Positions 36,871 to 48,902 of a stretch of DNA of 64,000 nt are shown here, one piece after another. The notes beneath the pieces were generated by a model. It was given only the letters and a program-made list of their open reading frames with translations, was not told the origin of the DNA and ran no database searches. Within the stretch, counting starts at the first letter, position 1. Each line of letters begins with the position of its first letter. A program made the position numbers and the translations under genes. Source of the stretch: Salmonella enterica subsp. enterica serovar Choleraesuis (lineage in GTDB: Bacteria; Pseudomonadota; Gammaproteobacteria; Enterobacterales; Enterobacteriaceae); assembly GCA_022846635.1 (NCBI GenBank), contig AP025685.1:1860001-1924000 (forward strand), read 5' to 3'.

Positions 36871-39468
36871 ATGGGTAAAGCTCTTGTTATCGTGGAGTCC
36901 CCGGCAAAAGCCAAAACGATCAACAAATATCTGGGCAGCGGCTACGTGGTTAAATCCAGCGTCGGCCACATCCGGGATTTGCCGACCAGCGGTTCTGCGC
37001 AGAAAAAAAACGCAGACTCTGCCGCCACCAAAACGACCAAAAAAGTCAAAAAAGATGAGCGCACTGCGCTGGTTAACCGTATGGGGATCGATCCCTGGCA
37101 CGAATGGAAAGCCCATTACGAAGTGCTGCCGGGGAAAGAAAAAGTCGTTTCTGAACTCCAGGCGTTAGCTGAGAAAGCTGACCACATCTATCTCGCAACT
37201 GACCTTGACCGCGAAGGGGAAGCCATTGCATGGCACCTGCGGGAAGTTATCGGTGGTGACGACCAGCGCTACAGCCGCGTGGTCTTTAACGAAATAACCA
37301 AGAATGCCATTCAACAGGCGTTCGAGAAGCCGGGCGAGCTGAATATCGACCGGGTAAATGCCCAGCAGGCGCGTCGCTTTATGGACCGCGTAGTGGGTTA
37401 CATGGTTTCCCCGCTGCTGTGGAAGAAAATTGCCCGCGGATTGTCGGCGGGGCGCGTTCAATCGGTGGCCGTACGCCTGGTCGTTGAGCGCGAGCGTGAA
37501 ATCAAAGCCTTCGTACCTGAAGAGTATTGGGAAGTTGACGCCAATCTATCGACTCCGGCGGGTGATACTCTGCCGGTTGCGGTCACTCATCAGAACGATA
37601 AACCGTTCCGTCCTGTTAACCGCGAAGAAACCGAAGCCGCCGTCGCGCTGCTGAAAAAGGCAAGTTACAGTGTCACCGAGCGTGAAGATAAGCCGACCAG
37701 CAGTAAGCCTGGCGCGCCGTTTATCACCTCTACGCTGCAACAGGCTGCCAGCACCCGTCTGGGCTTTGGGGTGAAAAAAACCATGATGATGGCCCAGCGC
37801 TTATACGAAGCCGGGTACATTACTTATATGCGTACTGACTCCACCAACCTGAGCCAGGACGCGCTGAACATGGTTCGCGATTATATCGGTGACAACTTTG
37901 GCGATAAGTATCTGCCGAAGGCCGCTAACTCCTATGCCAGCAAAGAGAACTCTCAGGAAGCGCACGAAGCTATTCGTCCTTCAGACGTCGCGGTACTTGC
38001 TGAAACGCTCAAGGATATGGAAGCCGACGCACAGAAACTGTATCAGCTTATCTGGCGTCAGTTTGTGGCCTGCCAGATGACACCTGCGCAGTATGACTCG
38101 ACTACGCTGACCGTTTCTGCCGGTGATTTCCGTCTTAAAGCCCGTGGCCGTATTTTGCGCTTTGATGGCTGGACGCGCGTTATGCCTGCGCTGCGTAAAG
38201 GCGATGAAGACCGTACGCTGCCTGCGGTAAATCGCGGCGATGCGCTGTCGCTGATTGACCTGCTGCCAGAGCAGCATTTTACCAAACCGCCTGCTCGCTT
38301 TAGCGAAGCCTCACTGGTTAAAGAGTTGGAAAAACGCGGCATTGGTCGTCCGTCTACTTACGCGTCCATCATCTCCACCATTCAGGATCGCGGTTACGTT
38401 AAAACCGAAAACCGTCGTTTCTATGCTGAGAAAATGGGTGAAATAGTGACAGACCGCCTGGAAGAGAACTTCCGCGGGCTGATGAACTATGACTTTACCG
38501 CGCAGATGGAAAACAGCCTCGACCAGGTCGCTAACCACGAAGCCGAGTGGAAAGGGGTACTGGATAATTTCTTCGGTGACTTTACTAAACAGCTGGAAAC
38601 GGCTGAAAAAGATCCTGAAGAAGGCGGGATGCGTCCTAACCAGATGGTACTGACCAGCATCGACTGCCCAACCTGTGGTCGTAAGATGGGGATCCGTACC
38701 GCCAGCACCGGGGTGTTCCTGGGATGTTCTGGTTATGCGCTGTCGCCAAAAGAGCGCTGCAAAACCACCATCAACCTGATTTCGGAAAACGAAGTTCTGA
38801 ACGTGCTGGAAGGCGACGACGCGGAAACCAACGCGCTGCGTGCCAAACGCCGCTGCCAGAAGTGTGGCACGGCAATGGACAGTTACCTTATCGATCCTAA
38901 GCGTAAGCTGCATGTCTGCGGTAATAACCCAGGTTGTGATGGTTACGAGATTGAAGAGGGCGAGTTCCGCATTAAAGGCTATGATGGCCCGGTCGTTGAG
39001 TGTGAGAAATGTGGCTCTGAAATGCACCTGAAAATGGGGCGCTTCGGCAAATACATGGGCTGTACCAACGAAGAGTGTAAGAACACCCGCAAAATCTTGC
39101 GTAACGGCGAAGTCGCGCCACCGAAGGAAGATCCGGTTCCATTACCAGAACTGCCTTGCGAGAAGTCTGACGCCTATTTCGTGCTGCGTGACGGCGCTGC
39201 CGGGGTCTTCCTGGCTGCCAACACCTTCCCGAAATCGCGCGAAACCCGTGCGCCTGCGGTAGAAGAACTGTATCGCTTCCGCGATCGTCTGCCTGAGAAA
39301 CTGCGCTATCTGGCGGATGCGCCGGCTCAGGATCCTCAAGGCAATAAAACCACGGTGCGCTTTAGCCGTAAAACTAAGCAGCAGTACGTGGCTTCTGAAA
39401 AAGACGGTAAAGCGACCGGCTGGTCGGCCTTCTTTGTCGATGGCAAATGGGTTGAAACGAAAAAGTAA
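36871..39468 (+). CDS. topA: DNA topoisomerase I
   Basis: TopA is the type IA topoisomerase that relaxes negative supercoils by a single-strand break. From the ATG at 36871 the protein has 865 residues, exactly the E. coli length; an open frame continues 90 bases upstream but lacks the family start [14 protein letters not shown]. The TOPRIM domain shows [13 protein letters not shown]. The active-site Tyr, near residue 319, is in YITYMRTDS. Three C-terminal Cys4 zinc ribbons are visible: [18 protein letters not shown] and CEKCGSEMH, followed by zinc-less ribbons. A strong terminator follows. It shares no operon with cysB. Confidence 0.97.
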   Translation: MGKALVIVESPAKAKTINKYLGSGYVVKSSVGHIRDLPTSGSAQKKNADSAATKTTKKVKKDERTALVNRMGIDPWHEWKAHYEVLPGKEKVVSELQALAEKADHIYLATDLDREGEAIAWHLREVIGGDDQRYSRVVFNEITKNAIQQAFEKPGELNIDRVNAQQARRFMDRVVGYMVSPLLWKKIARGLSAGRVQSVAVRLVVEREREIKAFVPEEYWEVDANLSTPAGDTLPVAVTHQNDKPFRPVNREETEAAVALLKKASYSVTEREDKPTSSKPGAPFITSTLQQAASTRLGFGVKKTMMMAQRLYEAGYITYMRTDSTNLSQDALNMVRDYIGDNFGDKYLPKAANSYASKENSQEAHEAIRPSDVAVLAETLKDMEADAQKLYQLIWRQFVACQMTPAQYDSTTLTVSAGDFRLKARGRILRFDGWTRVMPALRKGDEDRTLPAVNRGDALSLIDLLPEQHFTKPPARFSEASLVKELEKRGIGRPSTYASIISTIQDRGYVKTENRRFYAEKMGEIVTDRLEENFRGLMNYDFTAQMENSLDQVANHEAEWKGVLDNFFGDFTKQLETAEKDPEEGGMRPNQMVLTSIDCPTCGRKMGIRTASTGVFLGCSGYALSPKERCKTTINLISENEVLNVLEGDDAETNALRAKRRCQKCGTAMDSYLIDPKRKLHVCGNNPGCDGYEIEEGEFRIKGYDGPVVECEKCGSEMHLKMGRFGKYMGCTNEECKNTRKILRNGEVAPPKEDPVPLPELPCEKSDAYFVLRDGAAGVFLAANTFPKSRETRAPAVEELYRFRDRLPEKLRYLADAPAQDPQGNKTTVRFSRKTKQQYVASEKDGKATGWSAFFVDGKWVETKK

Positions 39469-39491
39469 TCTATAGCTTGAGTCCTGCTACT

Positions 39492-39520
39492 AACGGCTGC
39501 CATTGGCAGCCGTTTTTTTA
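39492..39520 (+). terminator. Intrinsic terminator of topA
   Basis: AACGGCTGCC (39492-39501) pairs with GGCAGCCGTT (39505-39514) around ATT, followed by seven T. Confidence 0.95.
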
Positions 39521-40915
<1,395 letters not shown>

Positions 40916-40922
40916 TCCTCCA

Positions 40923-40950
40923 TACCTGCCATCACCCGATGGCAGGTACT
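40923..40950 (+). terminator. Hairpin after cysB
   Basis: TACCTGCCATC (40923-40933) pairs with GATGGCAGGTA (40938-40948) around ACCC, a perfect 11-bp stem. The following CTCTCCTTACTTTT is only a weak T tract, so termination may be partial. Confidence 0.7.
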
Positions 40951-41106
40951 CTCCTTACTTTTACTCCCGCCCGCGTCCTCGCAATAGGTTTCAATTATTT
41001 ATCAATTTGGGTTGTTGCAAAAACGTTGCAAACTATTTGTGTTATCTTTAACTAACCCTGAGCTATTCAGGGGGTATTTGCTATCCCAGTCTAAAATGGA
41101 GGAGCT

Positions 41107-43785
41107 ATGTCGTCGACCCTACGCGAGGCCAGCAAGGACACATTACAGGCGCTGAATAAAACCTATCACTACTACAGCCTGCCGCTGGCCGCCAAAAAAC
41201 TTGGAGATATTGGCCGCTTACCCAAATCCCTTAAAGTTCTATTAGAAAACCTGCTGCGTTGGCAGGATGATGAAACTGTTAACGAACAGGATATTCAGGC
41301 GCTGGCTGACTGGCTTAAACATGCCCACGCCGACCGGGAAATTGCCTATCGCCCGGCGCGCGTTTTGATGCAGGATTTCACCGGCGTTCCGGCGGTGGTT
41401 GATCTGGCGGCGATGCGTGAGGCGGTACAGCGCCTGGGAGGCGATGTCGCAAAAGTTAATCCACATTCCCCGGTCGATCTGGTTATCGACCACTCAGTGA
41501 CTGTTGACCACTTCGGTACCGATGATGCCTTTGAGGATAACGTTGAGCTGGAGATGGAGCGTAACCACGAGCGTTACGTTTTCCTGCGCTGGGGCCAGCA
41601 GGCTTTCAGCCGTTTTCGAGTGGTGCCGCCGGGTACCGGTATTTGTCACCAGGTGAACCTGGAGTATCTCGGTAAAGCGGTTTGGAGCGAAGAGCAGGAC
41701 GGCAAATTGTGGGCCTGGCCAGACACTCTGGTCGGTACCGATTCTCATACCACCATGATTAACGGTCTGGGCGTTTTGGGCTGGGGCGTTGGCGGGATTG
41801 AGGCCGAGGCCGCCATGCTTGGACAGCCGGTATCTATGCTAATTCCCGATGTCGTCGGCTTCAAGCTGAGCGGCAAGCTGCGGGAAGGGATTACGGCTAC
41901 AGACCTGGTGCTGACAGTCACGCAGATGCTGCGTAAACACGGCGTGGTGGGTAAGTTTGTTGAATTTTATGGCGATGGGCTGGACTCGCTGCCGCTGGCC
42001 GATCGGGCGACCATCGCCAATATGTCACCGGAATATGGTGCTACCTGTGGCTTCTTCCCGGTTGATGGTGTCACACTGGAGTATATGCGCCTAAGCGGGC
42101 GGAGCGAGGAGCAGGTTGCCCTGGTTGAAGCCTACGCTAAAGCACAGGGGATGTGGCGCAATGCCGGAGATGAACCTGTATTCACCAGCACGCTGAGCCT
42201 CGATATGAGTGAGGTGGAGGCAAGCCTGGCTGGGCCTAAACGCCCTCAGGACAGAGTCGCACTGGCGAAGGTTCCTGAAGCCTTTAATCAAAGCCTTGAG
42301 CTGACCGTCAATCAAAAAGTCCCGGCGGTTAAAACCGTAGATTATCAGCAGGATGGGCAAAGTTATGCGCTGCCAGAAGGGGCAGTCGTGATTGCTGCAA
42401 TTACCTCCTGTACCAACACCTCAAACCCTAGCGTAATGCTGGCGGCTGGCCTGCTGGCGAAGAAAGCCATCGAGGCTGGATTGATGCGTCAGCCGTGGGT
42501 CAAAGCCTCTCTTGCCCCGGGCTCTAAAGTCGTTTCGGACTACCTGGCTAAAGCCGGACTGACGCCGTATCTCGATAAGCTGGGCTTCAACCTGGTCGGT
42601 TACGGTTGTACCACCTGTATCGGTAACTCTGGTCCGCTTCCGGAACCGATCGAGGCGGCTATTCGTAAAGCCGATTTAACGGTCGGCGCGGTGCTGTCGG
42701 GTAACCGAAACTTTGAAGGGCGCATTCATCCGCTAGTTAAAACCAACTGGCTGGCTTCGCCTCCGCTAGTGGTGGCCTACGCTCTGGCTGGCAACATGAA
42801 TACCGATTTAACCAGCCAGCCGCTAGGTGAAGGAAAAGAGGGTAAGCCTGTCTACCTGAAAGATATCTGGCCTTCGGCCCAGGAGATTGCGGCTGCGGTA
42901 CGCGATGTTTCTACCGAGATGTTTAGTAAAGAGTATGCAGAGGTGTTTAAAGGTACACCGGAGTGGCGTGCCATAGAGGTCTCGGATGCGGCAACCTACG
43001 ACTGGCAGGAAGATTCGACCTATATCCGGCTGTCGCCATTCTTTGATGACATGGGCAAAGAGCCCCAGGCCGTTGCTGATATAAAAGGTGCGCGTATTCT
43101 TGCCATGCTTGGTGACTCGGTGACCACGGATCACATTTCACCTGCGGGTAATATTAAAGCCGACAGTCCTGCCGGGCGTTATCTCCAGGAGCACGGCGTT
43201 AAACGTGAAGACTTTAACTCCTACGGCTCCCGACGCGGCAACCATGAAGTTATGATGCGCGGTACTTTTGCTAACATTCGTATTCGCAATGAGATGGTAC
43301 CCGGTGTGGAAGGCGGTATGACGCGTATGGCGCCGGGAGGAACTGAGGTGCTGGCTATTTACGATGCGGCTATGCGCTATAAACAGCAAAATATCCCGCT
43401 GGCGGTGATTGCCGGTAAAGAGTATGGCTCTGGCTCCAGCCGCGATTGGGCGGCAAAAGGGCCGCGTCTGCAAGGGGTTCGGGTTGTTATCGCGGAGTCC
43501 TTTGAACGTATCCACCGCTCTAACCTGATTGGAATGGGGATACTGCCGCTAGAGTTCCCACAAGGAGTGACGCGTAAAACACTTGGGCTGACCGGTGATG
43601 AGGCGATTGATGTCCTTGACCCAGGCAATCTGAAACCTGGTGGGGAAGTGCCGGTGACGCTAACGATGCCCGACGGTACTAAGCAGGTGCTCAACTGCCG
43701 CTGCCGGATAGATACCTCTACCGAACTGACTTACTACCGTAACGACGGCATTTTGCATTACGTTATTCGTAATATGCTTAAATAA
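41107..43785 (+). CDS. acnA: Aconitate hydratase A
   Basis: AcnA isomerises citrate and isocitrate using a [4Fe-4S] cluster, and in E. coli is the stress-resistant, stationary-phase form. The 892 residues compare with 891 in E. coli. Cluster cysteines are in [11 protein letters not shown] and [11 protein letters not shown]. The C-terminal swivel domain shows [17 protein letters not shown] with catalytic Ser/Arg residues. GGAGGAG-like sequence precedes the ATG. The protein can also bind mRNA when it loses its cluster. Unlike K-12, no ymiA-yciX genes lie between cysB and acnA. Confidence 0.97.
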   Translation: MSSTLREASKDTLQALNKTYHYYSLPLAAKKLGDIGRLPKSLKVLLENLLRWQDDETVNEQDIQALADWLKHAHADREIAYRPARVLMQDFTGVPAVVDLAAMREAVQRLGGDVAKVNPHSPVDLVIDHSVTVDHFGTDDAFEDNVELEMERNHERYVFLRWGQQAFSRFRVVPPGTGICHQVNLEYLGKAVWSEEQDGKLWAWPDTLVGTDSHTTMINGLGVLGWGVGGIEAEAAMLGQPVSMLIPDVVGFKLSGKLREGITATDLVLTVTQMLRKHGVVGKFVEFYGDGLDSLPLADRATIANMSPEYGATCGFFPVDGVTLEYMRLSGRSEEQVALVEAYAKAQGMWRNAGDEPVFTSTLSLDMSEVEASLAGPKRPQDRVALAKVPEAFNQSLELTVNQKVPAVKTVDYQQDGQSYALPEGAVVIAAITSCTNTSNPSVMLAAGLLAKKAIEAGLMRQPWVKASLAPGSKVVSDYLAKAGLTPYLDKLGFNLVGYGCTTCIGNSGPLPEPIEAAIRKADLTVGAVLSGNRNFEGRIHPLVKTNWLASPPLVVAYALAGNMNTDLTSQPLGEGKEGKPVYLKDIWPSAQEIAAAVRDVSTEMFSKEYAEVFKGTPEWRAIEVSDAATYDWQEDSTYIRLSPFFDDMGKEPQAVADIKGARILAMLGDSVTTDHISPAGNIKADSPAGRYLQEHGVKREDFNSYGSRRGNHEVMMRGTFANIRIRNEMVPGVEGGMTRMAPGGTEVLAIYDAAMRYKQQNIPLAVIAGKEYGSGSSRDWAAKGPRLQGVRVVIAESFERIHRSNLIGMGILPLEFPQGVTRKTLGLTGDEAIDVLDPGNLKPGGEVPVTLTMPDGTKQVLNCRCRIDTSTELTYYRNDGILHYVIRNMLK

Positions 43786-43810
43786 AGCAACTGCTGGCTG
43801 TCGATAGCAA

Positions 43811-43838
43811 AAGCCACCTCCAGTGAGGTGGCTTATAA
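43811..43838 (+). terminator. Hairpin after acnA
   Basis: AAGCCACCTC (43811-43820) pairs with GAGGTGGCTT (43825-43834) around CAGT. No long T run follows, but the adjacent 43847-43873 hairpin could assist. Confidence 0.75.
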
Positions 43839-43846
43839 CTGCCAAT

Positions 43847-43873
43847 AAAAAAGGCCTGCATCGCAGGCCTTTT
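43847..43873 (-). terminator. Intrinsic terminator of ribA
   Basis: AAAAGGCCTGC (43849-43859) pairs with GCAGGCCTTTT (43863-43873). On the minus strand a run of T follows the stem, 18 bases past the ribA stop. Confidence 0.9.
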
Positions 43874-43890
43874 GACTATTAAAGCTAAAA

Positions 43891-44481
43891 TTACTCAGAC
43901 AGCAGGTGGCCCATTTTTTCGGCCTTGGTGTCCAGATAGTGGGCATTTTTTGGATTGCGTCCCACGATAAGCGGCACGCGTTCGCTGATGTTGATCCCGG
44001 CTTCAGTCAAAATTTCGACCTTTTTCGGGTTATTCGTCAGCAGGCGTACGGCATCGACCCCCAGCAGTTTGAACATATCGGCGCAGATAGTGAAATCACG
44101 CTCATCGGCGGCAAAACCCAACTGATGGTTGGCTTCAACCGTGTCATACCCTTGATCCTGCAGAGCATAGGCGCGAATTTTGTTCAAAAGACCGATGTTA
44201 CGGCCTTCCTGACGATGATAAAGCAGTATGCCGCGACCTTCTTCAGCAATATGCGTTAACGCCGCTTCAAGCTGAAAGCCGCAGTCGCAGCGCAGACTGA
44301 ATAGGGCATCGCCGGTCAGACATTCGGAGTGAACGCGAGCCAGCACCGGCTCACTGCCGGTAATATCGCCAAAGACCAGGGCCACGTGATCTTGCCCGGT
44401 TGCTACTTCCTCAAACCCCACCATTAAAAAATCACCCCATGGGGTTGGCAGTTTGGCTTCTGCCACACGTTTAAGCTGCAT
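43891..44481 (-). CDS. ribA: GTP cyclohydrolase II
   Basis: RibA opens the imidazole ring of GTP in the first step of riboflavin synthesis, releasing formate and pyrophosphate. The 196 residues equal E. coli RibA. The zinc-binding cysteines lie in [17 protein letters not shown]. The catalytic [21 protein letters not shown] is intact. The ATG is preceded by GGAGAAAAC. It is a monocistronic gene divergent from pgpB and not fused to ribB. Confidence 0.97.
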   Translation of the reverse strand: MQLKRVAEAKLPTPWGDFLMVGFEEVATGQDHVALVFGDITGSEPVLARVHSECLTGDALFSLRCDCGFQLEAALTHIAEEGRGILLYHRQEGRNIGLLNKIRAYALQDQGYDTVEANHQLGFAADERDFTICADMFKLLGVDAVRLLTNNPKKVEILTEAGINISERVPLIVGRNPKNAHYLDTKAEKMGHLLSE

Positions 44482-44688
44482 GTTTTCTCCAGAGACTCAA
44501 AGCAGTGTCGCTTACGACACCTGCCGCCATTTTATTTCGGTCGGCAATTATCTATACGCTCATTTTGCCACAACATAGCCGACTTCGCCTCATTGCCGAC
44601 AAACCAAACATTTTCTCTTTATTTCAAAAGCATTTACCCAAAAAATAGGGTTTCGGTTATCCTTAACCAGGTACAATAAGGAGAACGC

Positions 44689-45444
44689 ATGCTTTCCATC
44701 GCAAAACGTACCGTGCCGGGTGCATTGGTCCTGCTCATTATGCCTGTAGCCGTGTGGCTGTCCGGCTGGCGCTGGCAGGCAGGAGATGATGCCCGGTGGT
44801 TAAAGCTGCTTTATTGGGTCACAGAAACTGTAACTCAACCCTGGGGTATTATTACGCACGTATTGCTATGCGGATGGTTCCTGTGGTGTCTGCGTTTTCG
44901 GCTCAAACCGGCTCTGATGTTGTTTGCTTTGTTAGGTGTAGCAATTCTTGCAGGCCAGGGCGTTAAATCCTGGGTCAAAAAGCAGGTTCAGGAGCCGAGG
45001 CCTTATGTCATCTGGCTGGAGCAAGAGCATCAGGTTCCGGTGGATGCGTTTTACCGGCTTTCACGCAGTGAGCGCGGTAACCTGGTAAAAGAGCAGCTGC
45101 AACAAGAAACAACGGTACCTGCGTGGTTACGTAGCCACTGGCAGCGTGAAACCGGTTTTGCGTTCCCTTCAGGGCATACCATGTTTGCGGCAAGCTGGGC
45201 GCTGCTTGGGGTAGGATTGCTGTGGCCGCGGCGGCGGACTCTCACTATCATAATACTTATGGTTTGGGCGACAGCGGTGATGGGAAGTCGCCTGGTGCTG
45301 GGGATGCACTGGCCGCGAGATTTAGTCGTCGCCACACTGATTTCCTGGCTGCTGGTGACGCTGGCTTGCTGGCTGGCCCAGCGCTTATGCGGGCCGCTAA
45401 CGCCACCGGCAGAAGAACGGCAGAATAGTGAGGCTGGCTTGTAA
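44689..45444 (+). CDS. pgpB: Phosphatidylglycerophosphatase B
   Basis: PgpB is a PAP2-type integral membrane phosphatase acting on phosphatidylglycerophosphate and undecaprenyl pyrophosphate. The 251 residues compare with 254 in E. coli. The three PAP2 motifs are KKQVQEPRP, FPSGHTMFAA and SRLVLGMHWPRDL. About six membrane segments can be counted. AAGGAG precedes the ATG. A hairpin overlaps its stop, and lapA follows after 141 bases. Confidence 0.95.
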   Translation: MLSIAKRTVPGALVLLIMPVAVWLSGWRWQAGDDARWLKLLYWVTETVTQPWGIITHVLLCGWFLWCLRFRLKPALMLFALLGVAILAGQGVKSWVKKQVQEPRPYVIWLEQEHQVPVDAFYRLSRSERGNLVKEQLQQETTVPAWLRSHWQRETGFAFPSGHTMFAASWALLGVGLLWPRRRTLTIIILMVWATAVMGSRLVLGMHWPRDLVVATLISWLLVTLACWLAQRLCGPLTPPAEERQNSEAGL

Positions 45445-45487
45445 AGCGTGGTTTTGGCCCCACTTATTAAAGACGCGACCACGCTTT
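45443..45487 (+). other. Long-loop hairpin overlapping the pgpB stop
   Basis: AAAGCGTGGT (45443-45452) and ACCACGCTTT (45478-45487) are a perfect 10-bp inverted repeat with a 25-base loop, beginning inside the pgpB stop codon. It has no T run, so it may be an mRNA processing or stability element between pgpB and lapA. Confidence 0.55.
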
Positions 45488-45585
45488 ACCATTCCCCATA
45501 TTCAAGGGAAATGGTACTTTACAGGTTCAGGGTAAAGGCCATTGGACGTAATTTAAACGCACAGCACCACATAACGGGAAGTAAT

Positions 45586-45897
45586 GTGAAATATCTACTC
45601 ATTTTCTTACTGGTATTAGCGATTTTTGTCGTGTCTGTAACGTTGGGCGCGCAAAACGATCAATTGGTCAACTTTAATTATCTGATAGCCCGCGGAGAGT
45701 TTCGCATCTCTACACTGCTTGCCACGCTTTTTGGTGCAGGGTTCGTTATTGGCTGGGTTATCTGTGGTTTGTTCTGGCTGCGCCTGCGTATTTCGGTAAT
45801 GCGTCTGGAGCGTAAGAACCGTCTTCTTGAACAGCAACTGGCGACTGAACTGAAGCCTGCCTCCGCCGTGCCCGTTAGCGCGGAAACCAGGGACTAA
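45586..45897 (+). CDS. lapA: Lipopolysaccharide assembly protein LapA
   Basis: LapA (YciS) is a small inner-membrane protein that works with LapB to adjust LpxC levels and lipopolysaccharide synthesis. The 103 residues compare with 102 in E. coli. The start is GTG at 45586, with GGGAA upstream, giving MKYLLIFLLVLAIFVVSV. Two membrane segments lie at about 1-20 and 43-63, followed by a cytoplasmic coiled segment RLERKNRLLEQQL. LapB follows after six bases. Confidence 0.95.
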   Translation: MKYLLIFLLVLAIFVVSVTLGAQNDQLVNFNYLIARGEFRISTLLATLFGAGFVIGWVICGLFWLRLRISVMRLERKNRLLEQQLATELKPASAVPVSAETRD

Positions 45898-45903
45898 CGC
45901 TGT

Positions 45904-47073
45904 ATGCTTGAGCTGTTATTTCTTCTGTTGCCTATTGCGGCTGCCTATGGCTGGTACATGGGGAGTCGAAGTGCCAAAAACAATAAGCAACAGGAAGCCA
46001 GCCGTCTGTCCCGCGACTATGTTGCCGGGGTTAACTTCCTGCTGTCCAATCAGCAGGATAAAGCGGTTGATCTGTTTCTGGATATGCTTAAGGAAGATAC
46101 CGGTACCGTTGAGGCCCATCTGACTTTAGGCAACCTTTTTCGTTCGCGCGGTGAAGTAGACCGCGCTATTCGTATCCACCAGTCTTTAATGGAAAGTGCC
46201 TCCCTTAACTATGATCAGCGGCTGCTGGCGGTACAGCAGCTGGGGCGCGATTACATGGCTGCGGGGCTGTATGACCGTGCCGAGGAGATGTTTAAACAGC
46301 TTACGGATGAGACGGATTTTCGCATCAGCGCCATGCAGCAGCTGTTGCTTATCTATCAAGCCACCAGCGACTGGCAAAAAGCGATTGATGTCGCAGAGCG
46401 TCTGGTGAAGTTGGGTAAAGAAGGTCAGCGGGTCGAAATCGCTCATTTCTACTGTGAACTGGCGCTTCAGGCTCAGGGAAGTGATGATTTAGATCGCGCG
46501 CTGGCACTGCTGCGCAAAGGTGCGGCGGCTGACCGTAATAGCGCCCGTGTTTCTATAATGCTGGGGCGTATTTATATCGCTCGCGGTGAATATGCTAAAG
46601 CGGTCGAGAGCCTGCAAAAAGTTATTGAACAAGATAGCGAACTGGTTAGTGAAACGCTGGAGATGCTGCAAACCTGCTATCTGCATCTCGACAAACTCGA
46701 TGAGTGGGTCGCTTTTCTGCGCCGCTGTGTGGAAGAGAACACCGGCGCCGGTGCTGAGCTAATGCTGGCAAACGTGCTCGAAGAGCAAGAAGGGCGCGAA
46801 AATGCCCAGCTTTGGGTGGTTAAACAATTGCAGCGGCACCCTACGATGCGCGTTTTTCATCGGCTTATTGATTATCAAGTTACCGAGGCTGAAGAAGGGC
46901 GAGCTAAAGAGAGCCTGAGCGTGCTGCGCGATATGGTTGGCGAACAGGTGCGTACTAAACCTCGCTATCGCTGCCACAAATGTGGATTCACAGCGTTTAC
47001 CATGTATTGGCACTGTCCGTCATGTCGAGCCTGGTCAACAATCAAGCCAATCCGGGGGTTAGATGGCCAATAG
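45904..47073 (+). CDS. lapB: Lipopolysaccharide assembly protein LapB
   Basis: LapB (YciM) is an essential-to-critical inner-membrane protein that presents LpxC to FtsH for degradation and thereby limits lipid A synthesis. The 389 residues equal E. coli LapB. An N-terminal membrane anchor (about 1-20) precedes about nine TPR repeats (about 35-340). The C-terminal rubredoxin-like zinc ribbon has CHKC at 357-360 and CPSC at 371-374. It is only six bases after lapA, so both are likely one transcript. Confidence 0.97.
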   Translation: MLELLFLLLPIAAAYGWYMGSRSAKNNKQQEASRLSRDYVAGVNFLLSNQQDKAVDLFLDMLKEDTGTVEAHLTLGNLFRSRGEVDRAIRIHQSLMESASLNYDQRLLAVQQLGRDYMAAGLYDRAEEMFKQLTDETDFRISAMQQLLLIYQATSDWQKAIDVAERLVKLGKEGQRVEIAHFYCELALQAQGSDDLDRALALLRKGAAADRNSARVSIMLGRIYIARGEYAKAVESLQKVIEQDSELVSETLEMLQTCYLHLDKLDEWVAFLRRCVEENTGAGAELMLANVLEEQEGRENAQLWVVKQLQRHPTMRVFHRLIDYQVTEAEEGRAKESLSVLRDMVGEQVRTKPRYRCHKCGFTAFTMYWHCPSCRAWSTIKPIRGLDGQ

Positions 47074-47085
47074 GGCCATCTGATT
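47061..47085 (+). terminator. Hairpin across the lapB stop codon
   Basis: AGATGGCC (47061-47068) pairs with GGCCATCT (47074-47081) around AATAG, which contains the TAG stop of lapB. The tail GATTT has only three T. It may be a weak terminator or a processing hairpin. Confidence 0.55.
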
Positions 47086-47284
47086 TAAAAAAAACACCAA
47101 ATTAGTTACAACATACTATTAGCGGTCCTTTCATTCAGCCCTCCGGCTTCATCATCGGGTCGTCCTACAGGGGATTAAGCCGTAATGGCGACGGGCGGCT
47201 GTCAATTTGCCCTGGCAACGAGTAAAATGCCCGGCGTTCAATTATCTGCGCCCCCCGGTGCTCAACAGTCAGAAGGTCGAAGCT

Positions 47285-48016
47285 ATGCAGCCGTTTATCT
47301 CCTCCCATGTTGCCACTGAATCACCAATCGTGGTGGCTCTCGATTATGATAACCGAGACGCGGCCCTGGCCTTTGTTGATCAAATCGATCCACGCGATTG
47401 CCGGCTAAAGGTTGGCAAAGAGCTGTTTACGCTGTTTGGTCCTCAAATTGTGAAAGATCTCAAGCAGCGCGGCTTTGACGTATTTCTCGATCTCAAGTTT
47501 CACGATATTCCTAACACAACGGCACGCGCAGTAGCCGCCGCCGCCGAGATGGGGGTATGGATGGTTAACGTTCACGCCAGCGGCGGTGCCCGTATGATGA
47601 CTGCGGCACGCGATGCGCTGCTGCCATTTGGCTCCGATGCACCGTTACTGATAGCTGTCACCGTGTTGACCAGCATGGAAGAAGGCGACCTACGTGGTAT
47701 TGGTATTGACCAAAGCCCCGCAGTGCACGCAGAGCGGCTGGCGCGTCTCACCCAGTCTTGCGGTCTTGATGGTGTGGTTTGCTCTGCACAAGAGGCCGTG
47801 CGCTTCAAATCTGTTCTGGGAAAAGGTTTTCAGCTGGTAACTCCAGGTATTCGCCCGGCAGGCAGCGATGCCGGAGATCAGCGTCGTATTATGACTCCAC
47901 TTGAGGCGAAGCTGGCTGGCGTTGATTTTATGGTTATCGGCCGCCCAATTACTCAGTCTCCAAACCCGGCCGAGACTCTGCGCGCTATTAAAGCTTCGCT
48001 GTGTGAGGTAGCGTGA
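47285..48016 (+). CDS. pyrF: Orotidine-5'-phosphate decarboxylase
   Basis: PyrF decarboxylates OMP to UMP, the last step of de novo pyrimidine synthesis. From the ATG at 47285 it has 243 residues, against 245 in E. coli; the open frame from 47207 is longer than the family. The catalytic Asp-Lys-x-x-Asp array is [27 protein letters not shown] and [10 protein letters not shown] are the phosphate-binding part. Its stop overlaps the yciH start by one base (TGATG), indicating coupling. Confidence 0.96.
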   Translation: MQPFISSHVATESPIVVALDYDNRDAALAFVDQIDPRDCRLKVGKELFTLFGPQIVKDLKQRGFDVFLDLKFHDIPNTTARAVAAAAEMGVWMVNVHASGGARMMTAARDALLPFGSDAPLLIAVTVLTSMEEGDLRGIGIDQSPAVHAERLARLTQSCGLDGVVCSAQEAVRFKSVLGKGFQLVTPGIRPAGSDAGDQRRIMTPLEAKLAGVDFMVIGRPITQSPNPAETLRAIKASLCEVA

Positions 48017-48342
48017 TGAGCAACAAAGACAATCCACTGGTTTATTCGACGGAGACTGGCCGGATTGAGCAGCCGGTAGAGAAACCGCAGCGGCCAAAAG
48101 GCGATGGAATTGTTCGTGTCTCTCGCCAGACCAGCGGTCGGAAAGGTAAGGGCGTGTGCCTTATCAGCGGCATTGATGGTGATGATAAGATGCTGGCCGA
48201 CCTTGCCGCTATGCTGAAGAAAAAGTGCGGTTGCGGCGGTGCGGTAAAAGATGGCGTGATTGAGATTCAGGGTGATAAACGTGACCTGATAAAAACGCTG
48301 CTTGAAGCACAGGGGATGAAGGTGAAACTGGCGGGGGGGTAA
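48016..48342 (+). CDS. yciH: SUI1/eIF1-like protein YciH
   Basis: YciH is a 108-residue bacterial homologue of the eukaryotic initiation factor eIF1 (SUI1 fold). In E. coli it affects start-codon fidelity in vitro and under stress. The conserved core is QTSGRKGKGVCLISG and KKKCGCGGAVKDGVIEIQGD, ending KVKLAGG. A GTG three bases earlier is also in frame, but the ATG at 48016 reproduces the E. coli length. It is coupled to pyrF. Confidence 0.95.
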   Translation: MSNKDNPLVYSTETGRIEQPVEKPQRPKGDGIVRVSRQTSGRKGKGVCLISGIDGDDKMLADLAAMLKKKCGCGGAVKDGVIEIQGDKRDLIKTLLEAQGMKVKLAGG

Positions 48343-48412
48343 ATTCCTATCGTAGGTAGCGCAGAGCGCGCGAATTTCAGGGGTTGCCCGCTGCGCAGAC
48401 TTTAGTCTTACC

Positions 48413-48442
48413 CAAAATTAAGGCCACATAATGTGGCCTTAA
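48413..48442 (-). terminator. Intrinsic terminator of osmB
   Basis: AAGGCCACA and TGTGGCCTT (48420-48440) form a 9-bp stem with a TAA loop. The minus-strand tail AATTTTGGG has four T in a row. It lies about 22 bases past the osmB stop. Confidence 0.75.
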
Positions 48443-48463
48443 TCATATTTGTCTGACAACAAA

Positions 48464-48682
48464 TTATTTGCTGATTTGGTTACCGATCAGGCCACCAACT
48501 GCCGCGCCGCCCAGGGTGCCCAGAGCGCTGCCGTCAGTTAATACTGCACCACCTACAGCACCCGCACCGGCACCGATTGCGGTACCACGGTCACGTTTGG
48601 ACCAGTGCGAACAGGCGCTCAGAGACATTGCCAGAGTAATAGCCAGTACTGCGGTTGCAATTTTTTTGTTATTTAAAGTCAT
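48464..48682 (-). CDS. osmB: Osmotically inducible lipoprotein OsmB
   Basis: OsmB is a 72-residue outer-membrane lipoprotein induced by osmotic stress and stationary phase in E. coli through RpoS and RcsB. A signal peptide ends in the lipobox LSAC with lipidated Cys24. The remainder is a glycine-zipper domain (GAGAGAVGGAVLTDGS...GGLIGNQ). The length equals E. coli OsmB. GGAGAATTAT lies before the ATG. Control here is inferred from the family. Confidence 0.95.
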   Translation of the reverse strand: MTLNNKKIATAVLAITLAMSLSACSHWSKRDRGTAIGAGAGAVGGAVLTDGSALGTLGGAAVGGLIGNQISK

Positions 48683-48902
48683 AATAATTCTCCTGATGAC
48701 AGAGCGAGCTATGCGTTAGCTTTTAGTATAGTAAATCACGTGCTGTCTCATTTAAGTGACAGCGTAACTGTCAATCTATTCACATGTGTGATTATCACTT
48801 CCATATATATTGAATAAGTAAATTATATTTGATTCAAAAGTTGTCCGTAGGTAAAAAATCTTATTTATCACCTGAGAAAAGTCTCATTTGGTGATAGTGG
48901 TG

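Noticed and set aside
38311..39027. 238-residue minus frame inside topA
   Set aside because: Fully antisense to conserved TopA domains.
45494..45501. CCCCATAT as a heat-shock (sigma-32) -10 before lapA
   Set aside because: No CTTGAA-like -35 at proper spacing, although lapAB is heat-shock-linked in E. coli.
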